Shown here: one piece after another, positions 22,939 to 30,313 of the stretch | Numbering within the stretch: position 1 is the stretch's first letter | Layout of the letters: every line of letters starts with the position of its first letter | DNA from: JANQEA01 sp964466035 | GTDB taxonomy: Bacteria > Bipolaricaulota > Bipolaricaulia > UBA7950 > UBA9294 | DNA: 34,862 bases | NCBI GenBank assembly: GCA_964466035.1 | Contig: CAYXLR010000020.1 | Location: 1-34,862, forward strand | Direction of reading: 5' to 3' | Notes under the pieces: model-generated | Databases searched by the model: none | The model's input: the letters and a program-made list of their open reading frames with translations, nothing else | Told to the model about the DNA's origin: nothing | Translations under genes and position numbers: made by a program

Positions 22939-24017
22939 AGGCGGGCGCGCAGCGGCGGATCGGCCACCTCGACATGGACGCGTTCTTCGCCGCGGTCGAG
23001 CAGCTCGATCGGGCAGAGTACCGCGGGAAGCCGGTCATCGTCGGCGGCCTCGGTCCCCGCGGGGTCGTCTCCACCGCGTCGTACGAGGCGCGGGCGTTCG
23101 GCATTCATAGCGCGATGCCGATGGCCGTCGCGCGGCGGCGATGCCCGAGCGGGATCTACCTCTCCCCCCGGTTCGCCCGCTACAAGGAGATCTCGGACGT
23201 CGTGCGGAGGATCCTCCGTCATTACTCCCCGGTGGTCGAGACGGTCTCGCTCGATGAGGCGTTCTTCGACCTCTCGCGGCACGGACAGGAGCCGGAGCGG
23301 GCGGCGGCGGTCGCCCGGGAGATCAAGCGCCGCGTCGAGGGCGAGACGAGGCTGACCTGCTCGGTTGGCCTGGCACCGAATCGGTTCTTGGCGAAGCTGG
23401 CGTCCGAGCTGAGCAAGCCGGACGGGTTCCTGGCGATCGAGCTGGACGAGGTACAGGAGCTGCTCGACCCTCTCCCGATCGACAGGCTCTGGGGGGTGGG
23501 GAGGGTCACCGAGCGCCGGCTGAGCGGCCTCGGCCTCCTCCGGATCGGCGACCTCCGTCGCGCGCCGCTCGAGCTGCTCGTCCGCGAGTTCGGCAGCAAC
23601 GGGCGACGGCTCCAGCGGCTGGCGTGCGGGATCGACGAGACGCCGCTGCAGGGCGAGGCGGAGTCCAAGTCGATTTCGCGCGAGGTGACCTTCCCGTTCG
23701 ACATGGTCGAGACGGCGGAGATCGAGAAGGAGGCGCGGCGGCTGGCGCGCGCCGTCGTCTCGCAGCTGCAGCGCGAGTCGCTCGTCTGTCGGACGGTGCG
23801 GATCAAGGTTCGATACCCCGACTTCCGGACGATCACCCGCCAGACGCGGCTCGGTTCGGGGACCGATTCGGCTCACCTGATCGCGGCCCTCGCCGTCCAC
23901 CTGCTGCGCGATCGAACCCGTCTCGACGAGCGGGGGATCCGGTTGATCGGCGTCGGCGTCGGGAGCTTGAGCAAGACGCGCGAGCGGCAGCTCTCGCTGT
24001 TCGGCGACGTCGCGTAG
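22935..24017 (+). CDS. dinB: DNA polymerase IV (Y-family translesion polymerase)
   Basis: This 360-residue translesion polymerase copies past damaged bases. The palm carries HLDMDAFFAAVE (catalytic Asp13) and SLDEAFFDL (Asp107, Glu108). YEARAFGI and the helix-hairpin-helix region (LWGVGRVTERRLSGLGL) follow, then the little-finger domain. The tail RQLSLFGDVA contains a QLSLF-type sliding-clamp binding motif at the extreme C-terminus. All catalytic residues are present. Start ATG overlaps the upstream gene (ATGA). No LexA-type operator is evident at the operon promoter. Confidence 0.95.
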   Translation: MKAGAQRRIGHLDMDAFFAAVEQLDRAEYRGKPVIVGGLGPRGVVSTASYEARAFGIHSAMPMAVARRRCPSGIYLSPRFARYKEISDVVRRILRHYSPVVETVSLDEAFFDLSRHGQEPERAAAVAREIKRRVEGETRLTCSVGLAPNRFLAKLASELSKPDGFLAIELDEVQELLDPLPIDRLWGVGRVTERRLSGLGLLRIGDLRRAPLELLVREFGSNGRRLQRLACGIDETPLQGEAESKSISREVTFPFDMVETAEIEKEARRLARAVVSQLQRESLVCRTVRIKVRYPDFRTITRQTRLGSGTDSAHLIAALAVHLLRDRTRLDERGIRLIGVGVGSLSKTRERQLSLFGDVA

Positions 24018-24067
24018 GGCGGTCCGGTCCCCGGGACATACCGCACCTCGGTGGGGGAACGATTCGG

Positions 24068-24096
24068 TTGAGCGCTTCCTCGGCCCGATCTAGGCT
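24068..24096 (+). promoter_or_regulatory. Candidate promoter of the barrel-like protein gene
   Basis: TTGAGC (24068-24073), 17 bp, TAGGCT (24091-24096). Transcription would start near 24103, just before the GAGGTGA ribosome-binding site. Confidence 0.45.
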
Positions 24097-24114
24097 TCGA
24101 GCGAGGTGATCGCG

Positions 24115-25227
24115 ATGCGACGGTGGTTCTTTCTGGCGTGGGTGCTCGTCGTCGGCGTGAGCGTTGCGGGCCTCTCGATCCCGCTGTGCGAATACCAGTC
24201 GCCCCTGACCGACCTGTCGTCGTTGGTGCTCAGCTTCTCGTACCAGTATCACAACGATCCGTACGGGCTCGAGAACTTCGACGTCAACGACGGTCTGTTC
24301 GGGACCGAGTACGTCCGGCTCTACGACACACCGGAGTTCGGGTTTGACGTCTCGCTCGAGAGCGAGATGCTCATCTCGACGGTCGACATCTCGACGTCTT
24401 CCACCGTCGCCGACGGCAACTACAAGCGCTACTTCTCGTCCGAGGACGCGTACTTCGCCTTCGCCGGAGCGAGCGCCCGCAGCTCGTCGTCGTTCGATGC
24501 GGTCGGTCTGTCGTTCAACGTCGGTCTCGGGTACGGACGGTTCACCGACGTGACGCCGCTGGCGAAGGCCGTACGGATCGACGAGTACCTGGTGGAGCGA
24601 GGGAGTCTCACCGATCACCTCCATCCCGTCGATCAGCAGATCATCGCACGCGAGATCGGCAGTGCCGCCACCTACGACTCGCTCGCCGATCTCCTCGCCG
24701 TCGTCCAGGAGATCATCGAGGGATCCGGACTGGTCCGGACCGGCGGCCTCGATGCGCTCGACATCTCGGAGATCACGCAGTTCATCCAGGAGCGAGGGTT
24801 CTCTCGCTACTGCGGATGGGATTTGAAGTTCGGCCTCGGCTACGCGCTGCTCGATCCGTCCGGCGGCGGGGCGGGCCTGCTGATCACCGGCGCGTTCAAC
24901 TACGCGTTCACGGCCACCCCGCAGGTGCAGTTCCTCGTTCAGGGGTCGTTCTCCGGGCCGATGGACCTCCTCGAGACGAACCGGGTCGACGTCACGGTCG
25001 CGTACGATTTCCTGATCGCGGACTTCCTCAGCCTCGTTGCGGCGTACGACTTCTCGCGCGAGACGTGGGCCGGTGAGACGACCGACATCCACAACCTGGC
25101 GTTCGACCTCCTGTTGACCCCGGTCGATACGGCCGACGTCGTCCTCGGCGTGACGCTCGAGCACCGTCCGTACTACCTGGAGTGGAACGTCGACGTCAAG
25201 CTGTCGATTCAGATGGATCTGCTCTAG
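24115..25227 (+). CDS. Secreted protein with beta-barrel-like sequence, possible outer-membrane protein
   Basis: This 370-residue protein is of no family I recognise. A signal peptide is clear: MRR, then WFFLAWVLVVGVSVAGLSIP. The mature part is rich in alternating polar/hydrophobic stretches with many Tyr, Phe, Ser and Gly, such as LSFNVGLGYG, LKFGLGYALL, ITGAFNYAFT and VTVAYDFLIADF, in the style of transmembrane beta-strands. It ends in DVKLSIQMDLL, a strand with a hydrophobic final residue as in many outer-membrane proteins. A helical, acidic insert lies at about 150-225. ATG 24115 is preferred because GAGGTGA lies 6 nt upstream; GTG at 24106 is in frame. Its end overlaps the convergent NUDIX gene by 32 bp. 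Function unknown. Confidence 0.7.
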   Translation: MRRWFFLAWVLVVGVSVAGLSIPLCEYQSPLTDLSSLVLSFSYQYHNDPYGLENFDVNDGLFGTEYVRLYDTPEFGFDVSLESEMLISTVDISTSSTVADGNYKRYFSSEDAYFAFAGASARSSSSFDAVGLSFNVGLGYGRFTDVTPLAKAVRIDEYLVERGSLTDHLHPVDQQIIAREIGSAATYDSLADLLAVVQEIIEGSGLVRTGGLDALDISEITQFIQERGFSRYCGWDLKFGLGYALLDPSGGGAGLLITGAFNYAFTATPQVQFLVQGSFSGPMDLLETNRVDVTVAYDFLIADFLSLVAAYDFSRETWAGETTDIHNLAFDLLLTPVDTADVVLGVTLEHRPYYLEWNVDVKLSIQMDLL

Positions 25228-25891
25228 GGAACGCGAGCGATTCCCGAGATGAAGCGAGGTCGGCGATCCTCTCGATCGCGTTGCACATCATCTCGTCCGA
25301 GACGAGCTCTCGTGCCTCGGCAAGCTCGACGAACCGAGCCTCGGCGATTTCGTCCGGGTTCGGCACCGGCTCGCCGTCGATGCGGACGCGGTAGAAGAGC
25401 ATGACCCAATGCAGGTGCGTGTGCTCTCCGAGCTTGGAGCCCGCGTCGATGAGTTCTTCGACCGTCGCGTCGACGCCGACCTCCTCGCGCACCTCGCGCA
25501 GGACGCCGTCCCTCGGGCCCTCCCCGAAGCGGAGGAACCCGCCGGGCAGGGTCCAGCGGCCCTCGGTCAAGCCACGGTTCCCCTTCACCAACAGGATCCG
25601 GCCCTCGCGGAGACAGACGCCCTCGACCACGACGCGCGGCATCGTCGCGTGGACCGCTTCGCGCACGAGCGGCGTGACGCGCTCGATGGTGGGCACGTCG
25701 TCCTTGCTCGGCCACTCGCTCGGGTGTCCGTCGAGGTGCGGGACGCAGAACCAGACCGGCTCGGCCGTGCGGAGTCGCGCGATCGGTTCGACCTCGAACG
25801 GGATCTCATCGGGGAACGGGAGATCGAGCACCTCGCCCCGCCGGACGAGGTAGATGCGGCCGTCGCTCTCCACGTAGTAGCGCGTGTCCAA
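25196..25891 (-). CDS. NUDIX hydrolase
   Basis: This protein of about 231 residues has the NUDIX box GGFLRFGEGPRDGVLREVREEVGV (G-x5-E-x7-R-E-x-x-E-E pattern) in its centre, so it should cleave a nucleoside-diphosphate-linked compound; the substrate is unknown. An N-terminal domain of about 90 residues (TRYYVESDGRIYLV..., ending near VREAVHATMPRVV) precedes the NUDIX fold. The start is uncertain: I choose TTG at 25891, 9 bp after a TACAAT box, which gives MDTRYYVESDG; GTG at 25873 is the alternative, and the open frame further upstream crosses the promoter. There is no SD. Its 3' end overlaps the gene at 24115-25227 by 32 bp. Confidence 0.85.
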   Translation of the reverse strand: MDTRYYVESDGRIYLVRRGEVLDLPFPDEIPFEVEPIARLRTAEPVWFCVPHLDGHPSEWPSKDDVPTIERVTPLVREAVHATMPRVVVEGVCLREGRILLVKGNRGLTEGRWTLPGGFLRFGEGPRDGVLREVREEVGVDATVEELIDAGSKLGEHTHLHWVMLFYRVRIDGEPVPNPDEIAEARFVELAEARELVSDEMMCNAIERIADLASSRESLAFPRADPSESTA

Positions 25892-25900
25892 AACGGCCGG

Positions 25901-25930
25901 ATTGTACGCCGGACGCGCAGGGTTTGAGAA
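25901..25930 (-). promoter_or_regulatory. Candidate promoter of the NUDIX gene
   Basis: Minus strand: TTCTCA (25930-25925), 18 bp, TACAAT (25906-25901). The -35 is weak and coincides base for base with the -35 of the divergent nfnA promoter. Confidence 0.4.
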
Positions 25931-25952
25931 GGACGAATGCAGCAGGGATAAT
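25924..25952 (+). promoter_or_regulatory. Promoter of nfnA-nfnB
   Basis: TTGAGA (25924-25929), 17 bp, GATAAT (25947-25952). The leader of about 46 nt contains GGAGG (25990-25994). Confidence 0.6.
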
Positions 25953-26004
25953 CCGGCGTCGGCCGCGGCAGGCCGGCAATTGTCTGATCGGAGGCGTTGT
26001 CGGC

Positions 26005-26853
26005 GTGTACGAAATCCTGAGCAAGGAAACCCTCGCCCCAGCGATCCGGGAGTACGTGATCCACGCCCCCGAGGTCGCTCGGAGAGCAAAGCCGGGTCAG
26101 TTCATCGTCCTGCGCCTCCACGAGCGGGGCGAGCGGATTCCGCTGACAATCGTCGAATGCGATCCGGAGACCGGCGGCGTCACGCTCGTCGTGCAGGAAG
26201 TCGGGAAGAGTACCCGGGAGATGGGTGACCGATTTCACGTCGGGGACGCCGTCCTCGACTTCGCCGGGCCGCTCGGTACCCCGTCGGAGATCGAGAAGTA
26301 CGGGACGGTCGTCTGCGTCGGCGGCGGCGTGGGGATCGCGCCGGTCTACCCGATCGCCCGTGCGCTCAACGAGGCGGGGAACGCCGTGATCGGGATCATC
26401 GGCTACCGGAGTCGCGATCTGATCTTCTACCACGAGAGGTTCCAGGCCGTCTGCGACGAGCTGTACGTGATGACGAACGACGGAACGTTCGGGGGGAAAG
26501 GATTCGTCAGCGATCCGCTGCGTGAGATCCTGGCATCCGGGCGCGCCGTCGACCGCGTCTGGGCGATCGGTCCGGCGATCATGATGAAGGTCTGCAGCGA
26601 GATCACACGCGAGTTCGACGTGCCGACGATCGTCAGCCTCAACTCGGTGATGATCGACGGCACCGGGATGTGCGGCGGGTGCCGCGTCGACGTTGGCGGC
26701 GTCGCCAAGTTCGCGTGCGTCGACGGTCCCGAGTTCGACGGCCATCGGGTCGACTTCGATCTGTTGATGGCACGGCAAAGCTACTACGCCCACGAGGAAG
26801 CCTGTGCGCTCGATCGGTACATGGCCGAGGCCGGCGAAGGAGCGGGACAGTGA
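26005..26853 (+). CDS. NfnA/SudB-type small subunit: FAD/NAD(H)-binding ferredoxin-NADP reductase-like protein
   Basis: This 282-residue protein of the ferredoxin-NADP+ reductase/dihydroorotate dehydrogenase electron-transfer group has an N-terminal FAD beta-barrel (GQFIVLRLHERGERIPLTI), a nucleotide-binding domain (VVCVGGGVGIAPVYPIARAL) and a C-terminal [2Fe-2S] motif, MIDGTGMCGGC...FACVDGPEFDG. In the structurally known Nfn small subunit the cluster is held by one Asp and three Cys, and these residues are all present. With the next gene it forms the NADH-dependent ferredoxin:NADP+ oxidoreductase (electron bifurcating) or sulfide dehydrogenase. GTG 26005 is chosen because GGAGG lies 10 nt upstream and the protein then begins like its relatives; the frame remains open further upstream. 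Confidence 0.88.
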   Translation: MYEILSKETLAPAIREYVIHAPEVARRAKPGQFIVLRLHERGERIPLTIVECDPETGGVTLVVQEVGKSTREMGDRFHVGDAVLDFAGPLGTPSEIEKYGTVVCVGGGVGIAPVYPIARALNEAGNAVIGIIGYRSRDLIFYHERFQAVCDELYVMTNDGTFGGKGFVSDPLREILASGRAVDRVWAIGPAIMMKVCSEITREFDVPTIVSLNSVMIDGTGMCGGCRVDVGGVAKFACVDGPEFDGHRVDFDLLMARQSYYAHEEACALDRYMAEAGEGAGQ

Positions 26854-28238
26854 TCGTCGAGAAACAGACCCCGATGCGCGAGCAGCCGCCGGAGGAGAGG
26901 ATCCATAACTTCTTCGAGGTCCCTTTAGGATACTCCGAGGAAGAGGCAATCCGGGAAGCGGAGCGGTGTCTCCAGTGCAAGACGGCCCCGTGCGTCGAAG
27001 GCTGTCCGGTGGGGATTGACATCCCGCGGTTCATCGAACAGGTCAAGCACCGGCAGTTCGCCGAGGCGATCGCCACGATCAAGGCGGCGAACGACCTTCC
27101 GGCGGTCTGCGGCCGCGTCTGCCCGCAGGAGACCCAATGTCAGGGCGTCTGCACGCTCGGCGTCCGATTCGAGCCGGTGGCGATCGGCCGGTTGGAGCGC
27201 TTCTGCGCTACCTGGGAAGCGGAGAACGAGCCGTGCTGCCCGGACGTCGCGCCCGACACGGGACGACGCGTCGCGGTGATCGGCGCCGGCCCCGCCGGGC
27301 TGACCGCCGCGGGCGAGCTCCGGAAGCGCGGACACGCCGTGACCGTGTTCGAGCTGCTGCACGAGGCCGGTGGCGTGCTGATGTACGGGATTCCCGAGTT
27401 TCGTCTCCCGAAGGCGATCGTCAAGCGGGAGGTCGACGCCCTCTGCCGGATGGGGGTCGAGATTCTGGTGAACAAGGTCATCGGCCGGATCTGCACGGTC
27501 GATGAACTGTTGGAGGACGGATACGACGCGGTCTTCATCGGTACCGGCGCCGGGCTGCCCCGATTCCTCGGCGTTCCGGGGGAGAACCTGAACGGCGTCT
27601 ACTCGGCGAACGAGTTCCTCACGCGGACGAACCTGATGCGAGCCTATCGGTTCCCCGAATACGACACGCCGATTAAGATCGGCGAGCGCGTCGTCACCGT
27701 CGGGGGGGGGAACGTGGCGATGGATTCCTCGCGGACCGCGCTCCGCCTCGGAGCGCGGGAGTCGATCATCGTCTACCGCCGCAGCGAGGAGGAGCTTCCG
27801 GCGCGCGCCGAGGAGGTTCACCACGCCAAGGAAGAGGGGATTCGGTTCCAGTTCCTCACCAACCCGGTCGAGCTGATCGGAGAAGACGGGCTGTTGAAGG
27901 GCATGCGCTGCGTGCGGATGGAGCTCGGCGAGCCGGACCAGAGCGGGCGACGCCGTCCGGTGTCGATCGAGGGCTCGGAGTTCGTGATCGAGGTCGACAC
28001 GGTCGTGATCGCGATCGGCAACGGGCCGCATCCGCTCATCCCGAAGACAACGCCCGATCTGGAGGTCACCCGCCGGGGAAACATCGTGGCCGATCCGGAG
28101 ACCGGGCGCACGAGCAAGCGGGGCGTCTTCGCCGGCGGCGACATCGTCACCGGCGCCGCGACGGTCATCGAGGCGATGGGGGCCGGAAAGCGGGCCGCCG
28201 CAGCGATCGATGCGTACTTGCGGCAGGACGGCGGGTAG
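26850..28238 (+). CDS. NfnB/SudA-type large subunit (GltA/glutamate synthase small-chain-like flavoprotein)
   Basis: This 462-residue flavoprotein has two N-terminal [4Fe-4S] clusters (CLQCKTAPCVEGCPVGIDIP around 38-57 and CGRVCPQETQCQGVC around 85-99), an FAD motif VIGAGPAGLTAAGEL, a second nucleotide motif VVTVGGGNVAMDSSRTALRLG for NADP(H), and the final FAD segment GVFAGGDIVTGAATVIEAM. Paired with an NfnA-type subunit it is better read as NfnB or sulfide dehydrogenase alpha than as glutamate synthase, whose large subunit is absent. In anaerobes this complex couples NADH, NADPH and ferredoxin. GTG start at 26850 overlaps the nfnA stop, with GGAG upstream. A Rho-independent terminator follows at 28371. 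Confidence 0.9.
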   Translation: MIVEKQTPMREQPPEERIHNFFEVPLGYSEEEAIREAERCLQCKTAPCVEGCPVGIDIPRFIEQVKHRQFAEAIATIKAANDLPAVCGRVCPQETQCQGVCTLGVRFEPVAIGRLERFCATWEAENEPCCPDVAPDTGRRVAVIGAGPAGLTAAGELRKRGHAVTVFELLHEAGGVLMYGIPEFRLPKAIVKREVDALCRMGVEILVNKVIGRICTVDELLEDGYDAVFIGTGAGLPRFLGVPGENLNGVYSANEFLTRTNLMRAYRFPEYDTPIKIGERVVTVGGGNVAMDSSRTALRLGARESIIVYRRSEEELPARAEEVHHAKEEGIRFQFLTNPVELIGEDGLLKGMRCVRMELGEPDQSGRRRPVSIEGSEFVIEVDTVVIAIGNGPHPLIPKTTPDLEVTRRGNIVADPETGRTSKRGVFAGGDIVTGAATVIEAMGAGKRAAAAIDAYLRQDGG

Positions 28239-28276
28239 TCAGGACGGCCGCGGCGAGCTCGGTTCAGCGGTGTCGG

Positions 28277-28306
28277 ATGTCCCATCTCGTTTGGCCTCAT
28301 GTCCCA
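28277..28306 (+). repeat. Direct repeat ATGTCCCA x2, possible insertion-sequence end relic
   Basis: ATGTCCCA occurs at 28277-28284 and again at 28299-28306, with start points 22 bp apart, separated by TCTCGTTTGGCCTC. Repeated TGTCCCA units around a TCGTTTG core remind me of the multiple terminal repeats of IS21/IS481-like elements. No transposase remnant is present in the window. The remaining bases of the 176-bp gap hold the terminator and a small GCACC/GGTGC hairpin (28351-28364). Confidence 0.25.
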
Positions 28307-28370
28307 CTGTAGATATAGGTCAAGTGGCATCATCATCGAGCAGACAGCTAGCACCACCCGGTGCCGACGA

Positions 28371-28402
28371 GCGGAGAAGCGTTGCTTCTCCGCTTGTCTT
28401 TT
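28371..28402 (+). terminator. Rho-independent terminator downstream of nfnB
   Basis: A perfect 10-bp stem GCGGAGAAGC/GCTTCTCCGC (28371-28380 and 28384-28393) with a 3-nt loop is followed by TTGTCTTTT (28394-28402). It is the clearest intrinsic terminator on the plus strand. It lies 130 nt after nfnB; it could also end a short RNA starting within the gap. Confidence 0.85.
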
Positions 28403-28414
28403 GCCCGCGGGCCG

Positions 28415-29440
28415 CTAGGCGTCCTGGAACGTCTCCGCCTGCGAGTCGGCGAACAGCCCGGGGACGCCGCCGGTGTGCAGGAACACGACGACGTCGGCCT
28501 CTGCAAAGCGGCCGCCCCGGATCAGATCGATCAGCCCGGCCATCGCCTTGCCGGTGTAGACCGGATCGAGGACGATCCCTTCGGTCCGCGCCGTGAGCAG
28601 GACGGCCTCCTTCATCCCTTCGGTCGGGATCCCGTACCCGGCCCCGACGTAGTCGTCGAGGATCCGGATCGCCGAGTGCGGGATCGTCAGGTCGAGCTCG
28701 AGTCGGGCGACCGCTTCGTCGAGCTGCACGGCGATCCGTTCGGTCACGGGCTCGGCCGGGTTGGCGACGGAGATCCCGATTACGTCGATCTCGCCGTGCG
28801 CGTAGAGGCAGGATCCGAGGATCAGCCCGGTCAGCGTGCTCGACGTTCCGACGGCGGAGAGGATCGCGTCGGGCGCGACGTGAAGGTCGCGAAGCTGCGA
28901 GACCGTTTCGAGAACGCAGCCCGCGTACCCGAACGCACCGTGAATCGCCTTGCAACCGTTGGGGATGATGTAGGGGACTTCCCCTTCGGCGCGGAGCCGC
29001 TTCGCGATGCGGTCGGCCTCCTCGTCGGCGATCCGGTCCAACTCCCCCTTGCTCGGGAACCCTTCGGCCCCGACGAAGTGGATCTCGGCGGCGCCGAGGA
29101 TCCTGTCGACCAAGAGATTGCCGGTCGCAGCGGGCGGCTCGTCCCCGCGGAGGACGAGAACGGTCTTCAAACCGAGCCGGTTCGCCGCCGCCGCGGTCAG
29201 TCGGACGTGGTTGCTCTGGGGACCTCCGATGGTGATGACGGTGGTCGCGCCCAGCGCGCGCGCCTCGGCCATCGCGTACTCGAGCTTGCGGAGCTTGTTC
29301 CCGCCGAGCCCGAGCCCGGTCATGTCGTCCCGCTTGAGGAACAGCCGGGGACCTCGGAGCTGTTCGCTGAGCCTCGTCAGCTCCTGGAGCGGCGTGGGAA
29401 ACGTCCCGAGAGGCATCCGATCGAGCTTCGCGATCTGCAT
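28415..29440 (-). CDS. D-cysteine desulfhydrase / ACC deaminase family PLP enzyme
   Basis: This 341-residue PLP enzyme is of the tryptophan-synthase-beta fold. The Schiff-base lysine is K49 in GLGLGGNKLRKLEY, preceded by FLKRDDMTG; GGPQSNHVRLTAAAA and the phosphate-binding SAVGTSSTLTG follow, and VFLHTGGVPGLF ends the protein. These are shared by D-cysteine desulfhydrase (D-cysteine to pyruvate, ammonia and sulfide) and 1-aminocyclopropane-1-carboxylate deaminase; the two cannot be separated securely without alignment, but the absence of plant association and the neighbouring racemase favour D-amino-acid breakdown. AGGAGG lies 4 nt before the ATG at 29440, and TAGACT at 29468-29463 is a possible -10 with no good -35. 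Confidence 0.88.
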   Translation of the reverse strand: MQIAKLDRMPLGTFPTPLQELTRLSEQLRGPRLFLKRDDMTGLGLGGNKLRKLEYAMAEARALGATTVITIGGPQSNHVRLTAAAANRLGLKTVLVLRGDEPPAATGNLLVDRILGAAEIHFVGAEGFPSKGELDRIADEEADRIAKRLRAEGEVPYIIPNGCKAIHGAFGYAGCVLETVSQLRDLHVAPDAILSAVGTSSTLTGLILGSCLYAHGEIDVIGISVANPAEPVTERIAVQLDEAVARLELDLTIPHSAIRILDDYVGAGYGIPTEGMKEAVLLTARTEGIVLDPVYTGKAMAGLIDLIRGGRFAEADVVVFLHTGGVPGLFADSQAETFQDA

Positions 29441-29528
29441 CGGGCCTCCTTTAGCGTTCCGGAGTCTACCGCGAGGGTCGGCCGGCCGCACGCGCCGCGG
29501 TCGTCGCGTTCGAGCCGAGTTCCAGCGA

Positions 29529-29557
29529 TTGATCCACCGGGGTCCGTCGCCTAAGCT
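29529..29557 (+). promoter_or_regulatory. Promoter of the racemase-amidohydrolase operon
   Basis: TTGATC (29529-29534), 17 bp, TAAGCT (29552-29557). The expected start of transcription falls at about 29564, directly before an ATG that opens a 12-codon ORF. Confidence 0.5.
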
Positions 29558-29564
29558 GTCCGGC

Positions 29565-29603
29565 ATGGATCGGCGGCGGACCGGGAAGCGGAGAAACGAA
29601 TGA
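29565..29603 (+). CDS. Candidate 12-codon leader peptide overlapping the racemase start
   Basis: ATG at 29565 opens a 12-residue arginine-rich frame, MDRRRTGKRRNE, whose TGA stop overlaps the racemase ATG (ATGA at 29600-29603). The ATG is 7 bp after the -10 element, the same spacing as the leaderless genes in this window. Translation of it would deliver ribosomes to the racemase start, which also has its own GGAG. It could instead be a chance frame in the leader. Confidence 0.35.
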   Translation: MDRRRTGKRRNE

Positions 29604-30313
29604 CGGCGGGCGGGATCGTCGGCGTGCTCGGCGGAATGGGACCGGCGGCGACGGTCGAGTTCTTCCGGCGCCTCGTCGCGGCGACGCCGGCCGAGGCCGA
29701 GCAGGAGCATCTTCACGTCCTGATCGACGACGATCCGTCCGTTCCGGACCGGACCGACGCGATCCTTCGACGCGGGCCGAGCCCGGTCCCGCGCCTGCGG
29801 GCGATGGCCCGCCGGCTCGAGACGGCCGGGGCCGATCTCCTTGTCATGCCGTGCAACACGGCCCACGCCTACATCGAGGAGATCCGCGCTGCGGTCTCGG
29901 TTCCGGTTCTCGACATGATCGACGAGACGGCCGCGACGATCGGCCGATCGGCGGTCGGCCTGCTGGCGACCGACGGAACGATCGGAGCGGGGCTGTATCA
30001 GGAAGCCTGTGAGGCCCGTGGGATCCGCCTCGTGCTCCCGGCCTCCGCCGACCAGCGCGCCGTCATGGGCGCGATCGCGGGGATCAAGCGAGGGAGGGCC
30101 CCTCGGTCCGTCGAGGGGGAGATCGCGGCGATCGTCCGACGGCTCGAGCACGGCGGGGCAGAGGCGGTGATCGCGGGCTGCACGGAGATCTCGCTCGTCC
30201 GCGGGGACGGAATGGCGGTCCCGTGGATCGACGCGCTCGACCGGCTGGTCGAGGCGACGTTGAGGGACGCGCGGCCGAGTGACCGGCCCGGAGACGGCAA
30301 GGAGGCCGAATGA
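29600..30313 (+). CDS. Aspartate/glutamate (amino-acid) racemase family protein
   Basis: This 237-residue cofactor-independent racemase has both catalytic cysteines, C85 in MPCNTAH and C194 in AGCTEI, and the N-terminal GVLGGMGPAATVEFF characteristic of the aspartate racemase/YgeA-like branch. Which amino acid it acts on is unknown; having both cysteines argues for true racemase activity. GGAG lies 6 nt upstream of the ATG. It overlaps the M20 amidohydrolase by 4 bp, and with the divergent D-cysteine desulfhydrase-like enzyme suggests a D-amino-acid or N-acyl-amino-acid catabolic locus. Confidence 0.9.
   Translation: MTAGGIVGVLGGMGPAATVEFFRRLVAATPAEAEQEHLHVLIDDDPSVPDRTDAILRRGPSPVPRLRAMARRLETAGADLLVMPCNTAHAYIEEIRAAVSVPVLDMIDETAATIGRSAVGLLATDGTIGAGLYQEACEARGIRLVLPASADQRAVMGAIAGIKRGRAPRSVEGEIAAIVRRLEHGGAEAVIAGCTEISLVRGDGMAVPWIDALDRLVEATLRDARPSDRPGDGKEAE

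Noticed and set aside
25892..26089. N-terminal extension of the NUDIX frame
   Set aside because: It crosses the nfnA promoter and leader and has an arginine-rich, non-conserved look.
26850..28238. Glutamate synthase small subunit
   Set aside because: No large glutamate synthase subunit is nearby and the upstream partner is of the NfnA/SudB type, so the Nfn/sulfide dehydrogenase assignment fits better.
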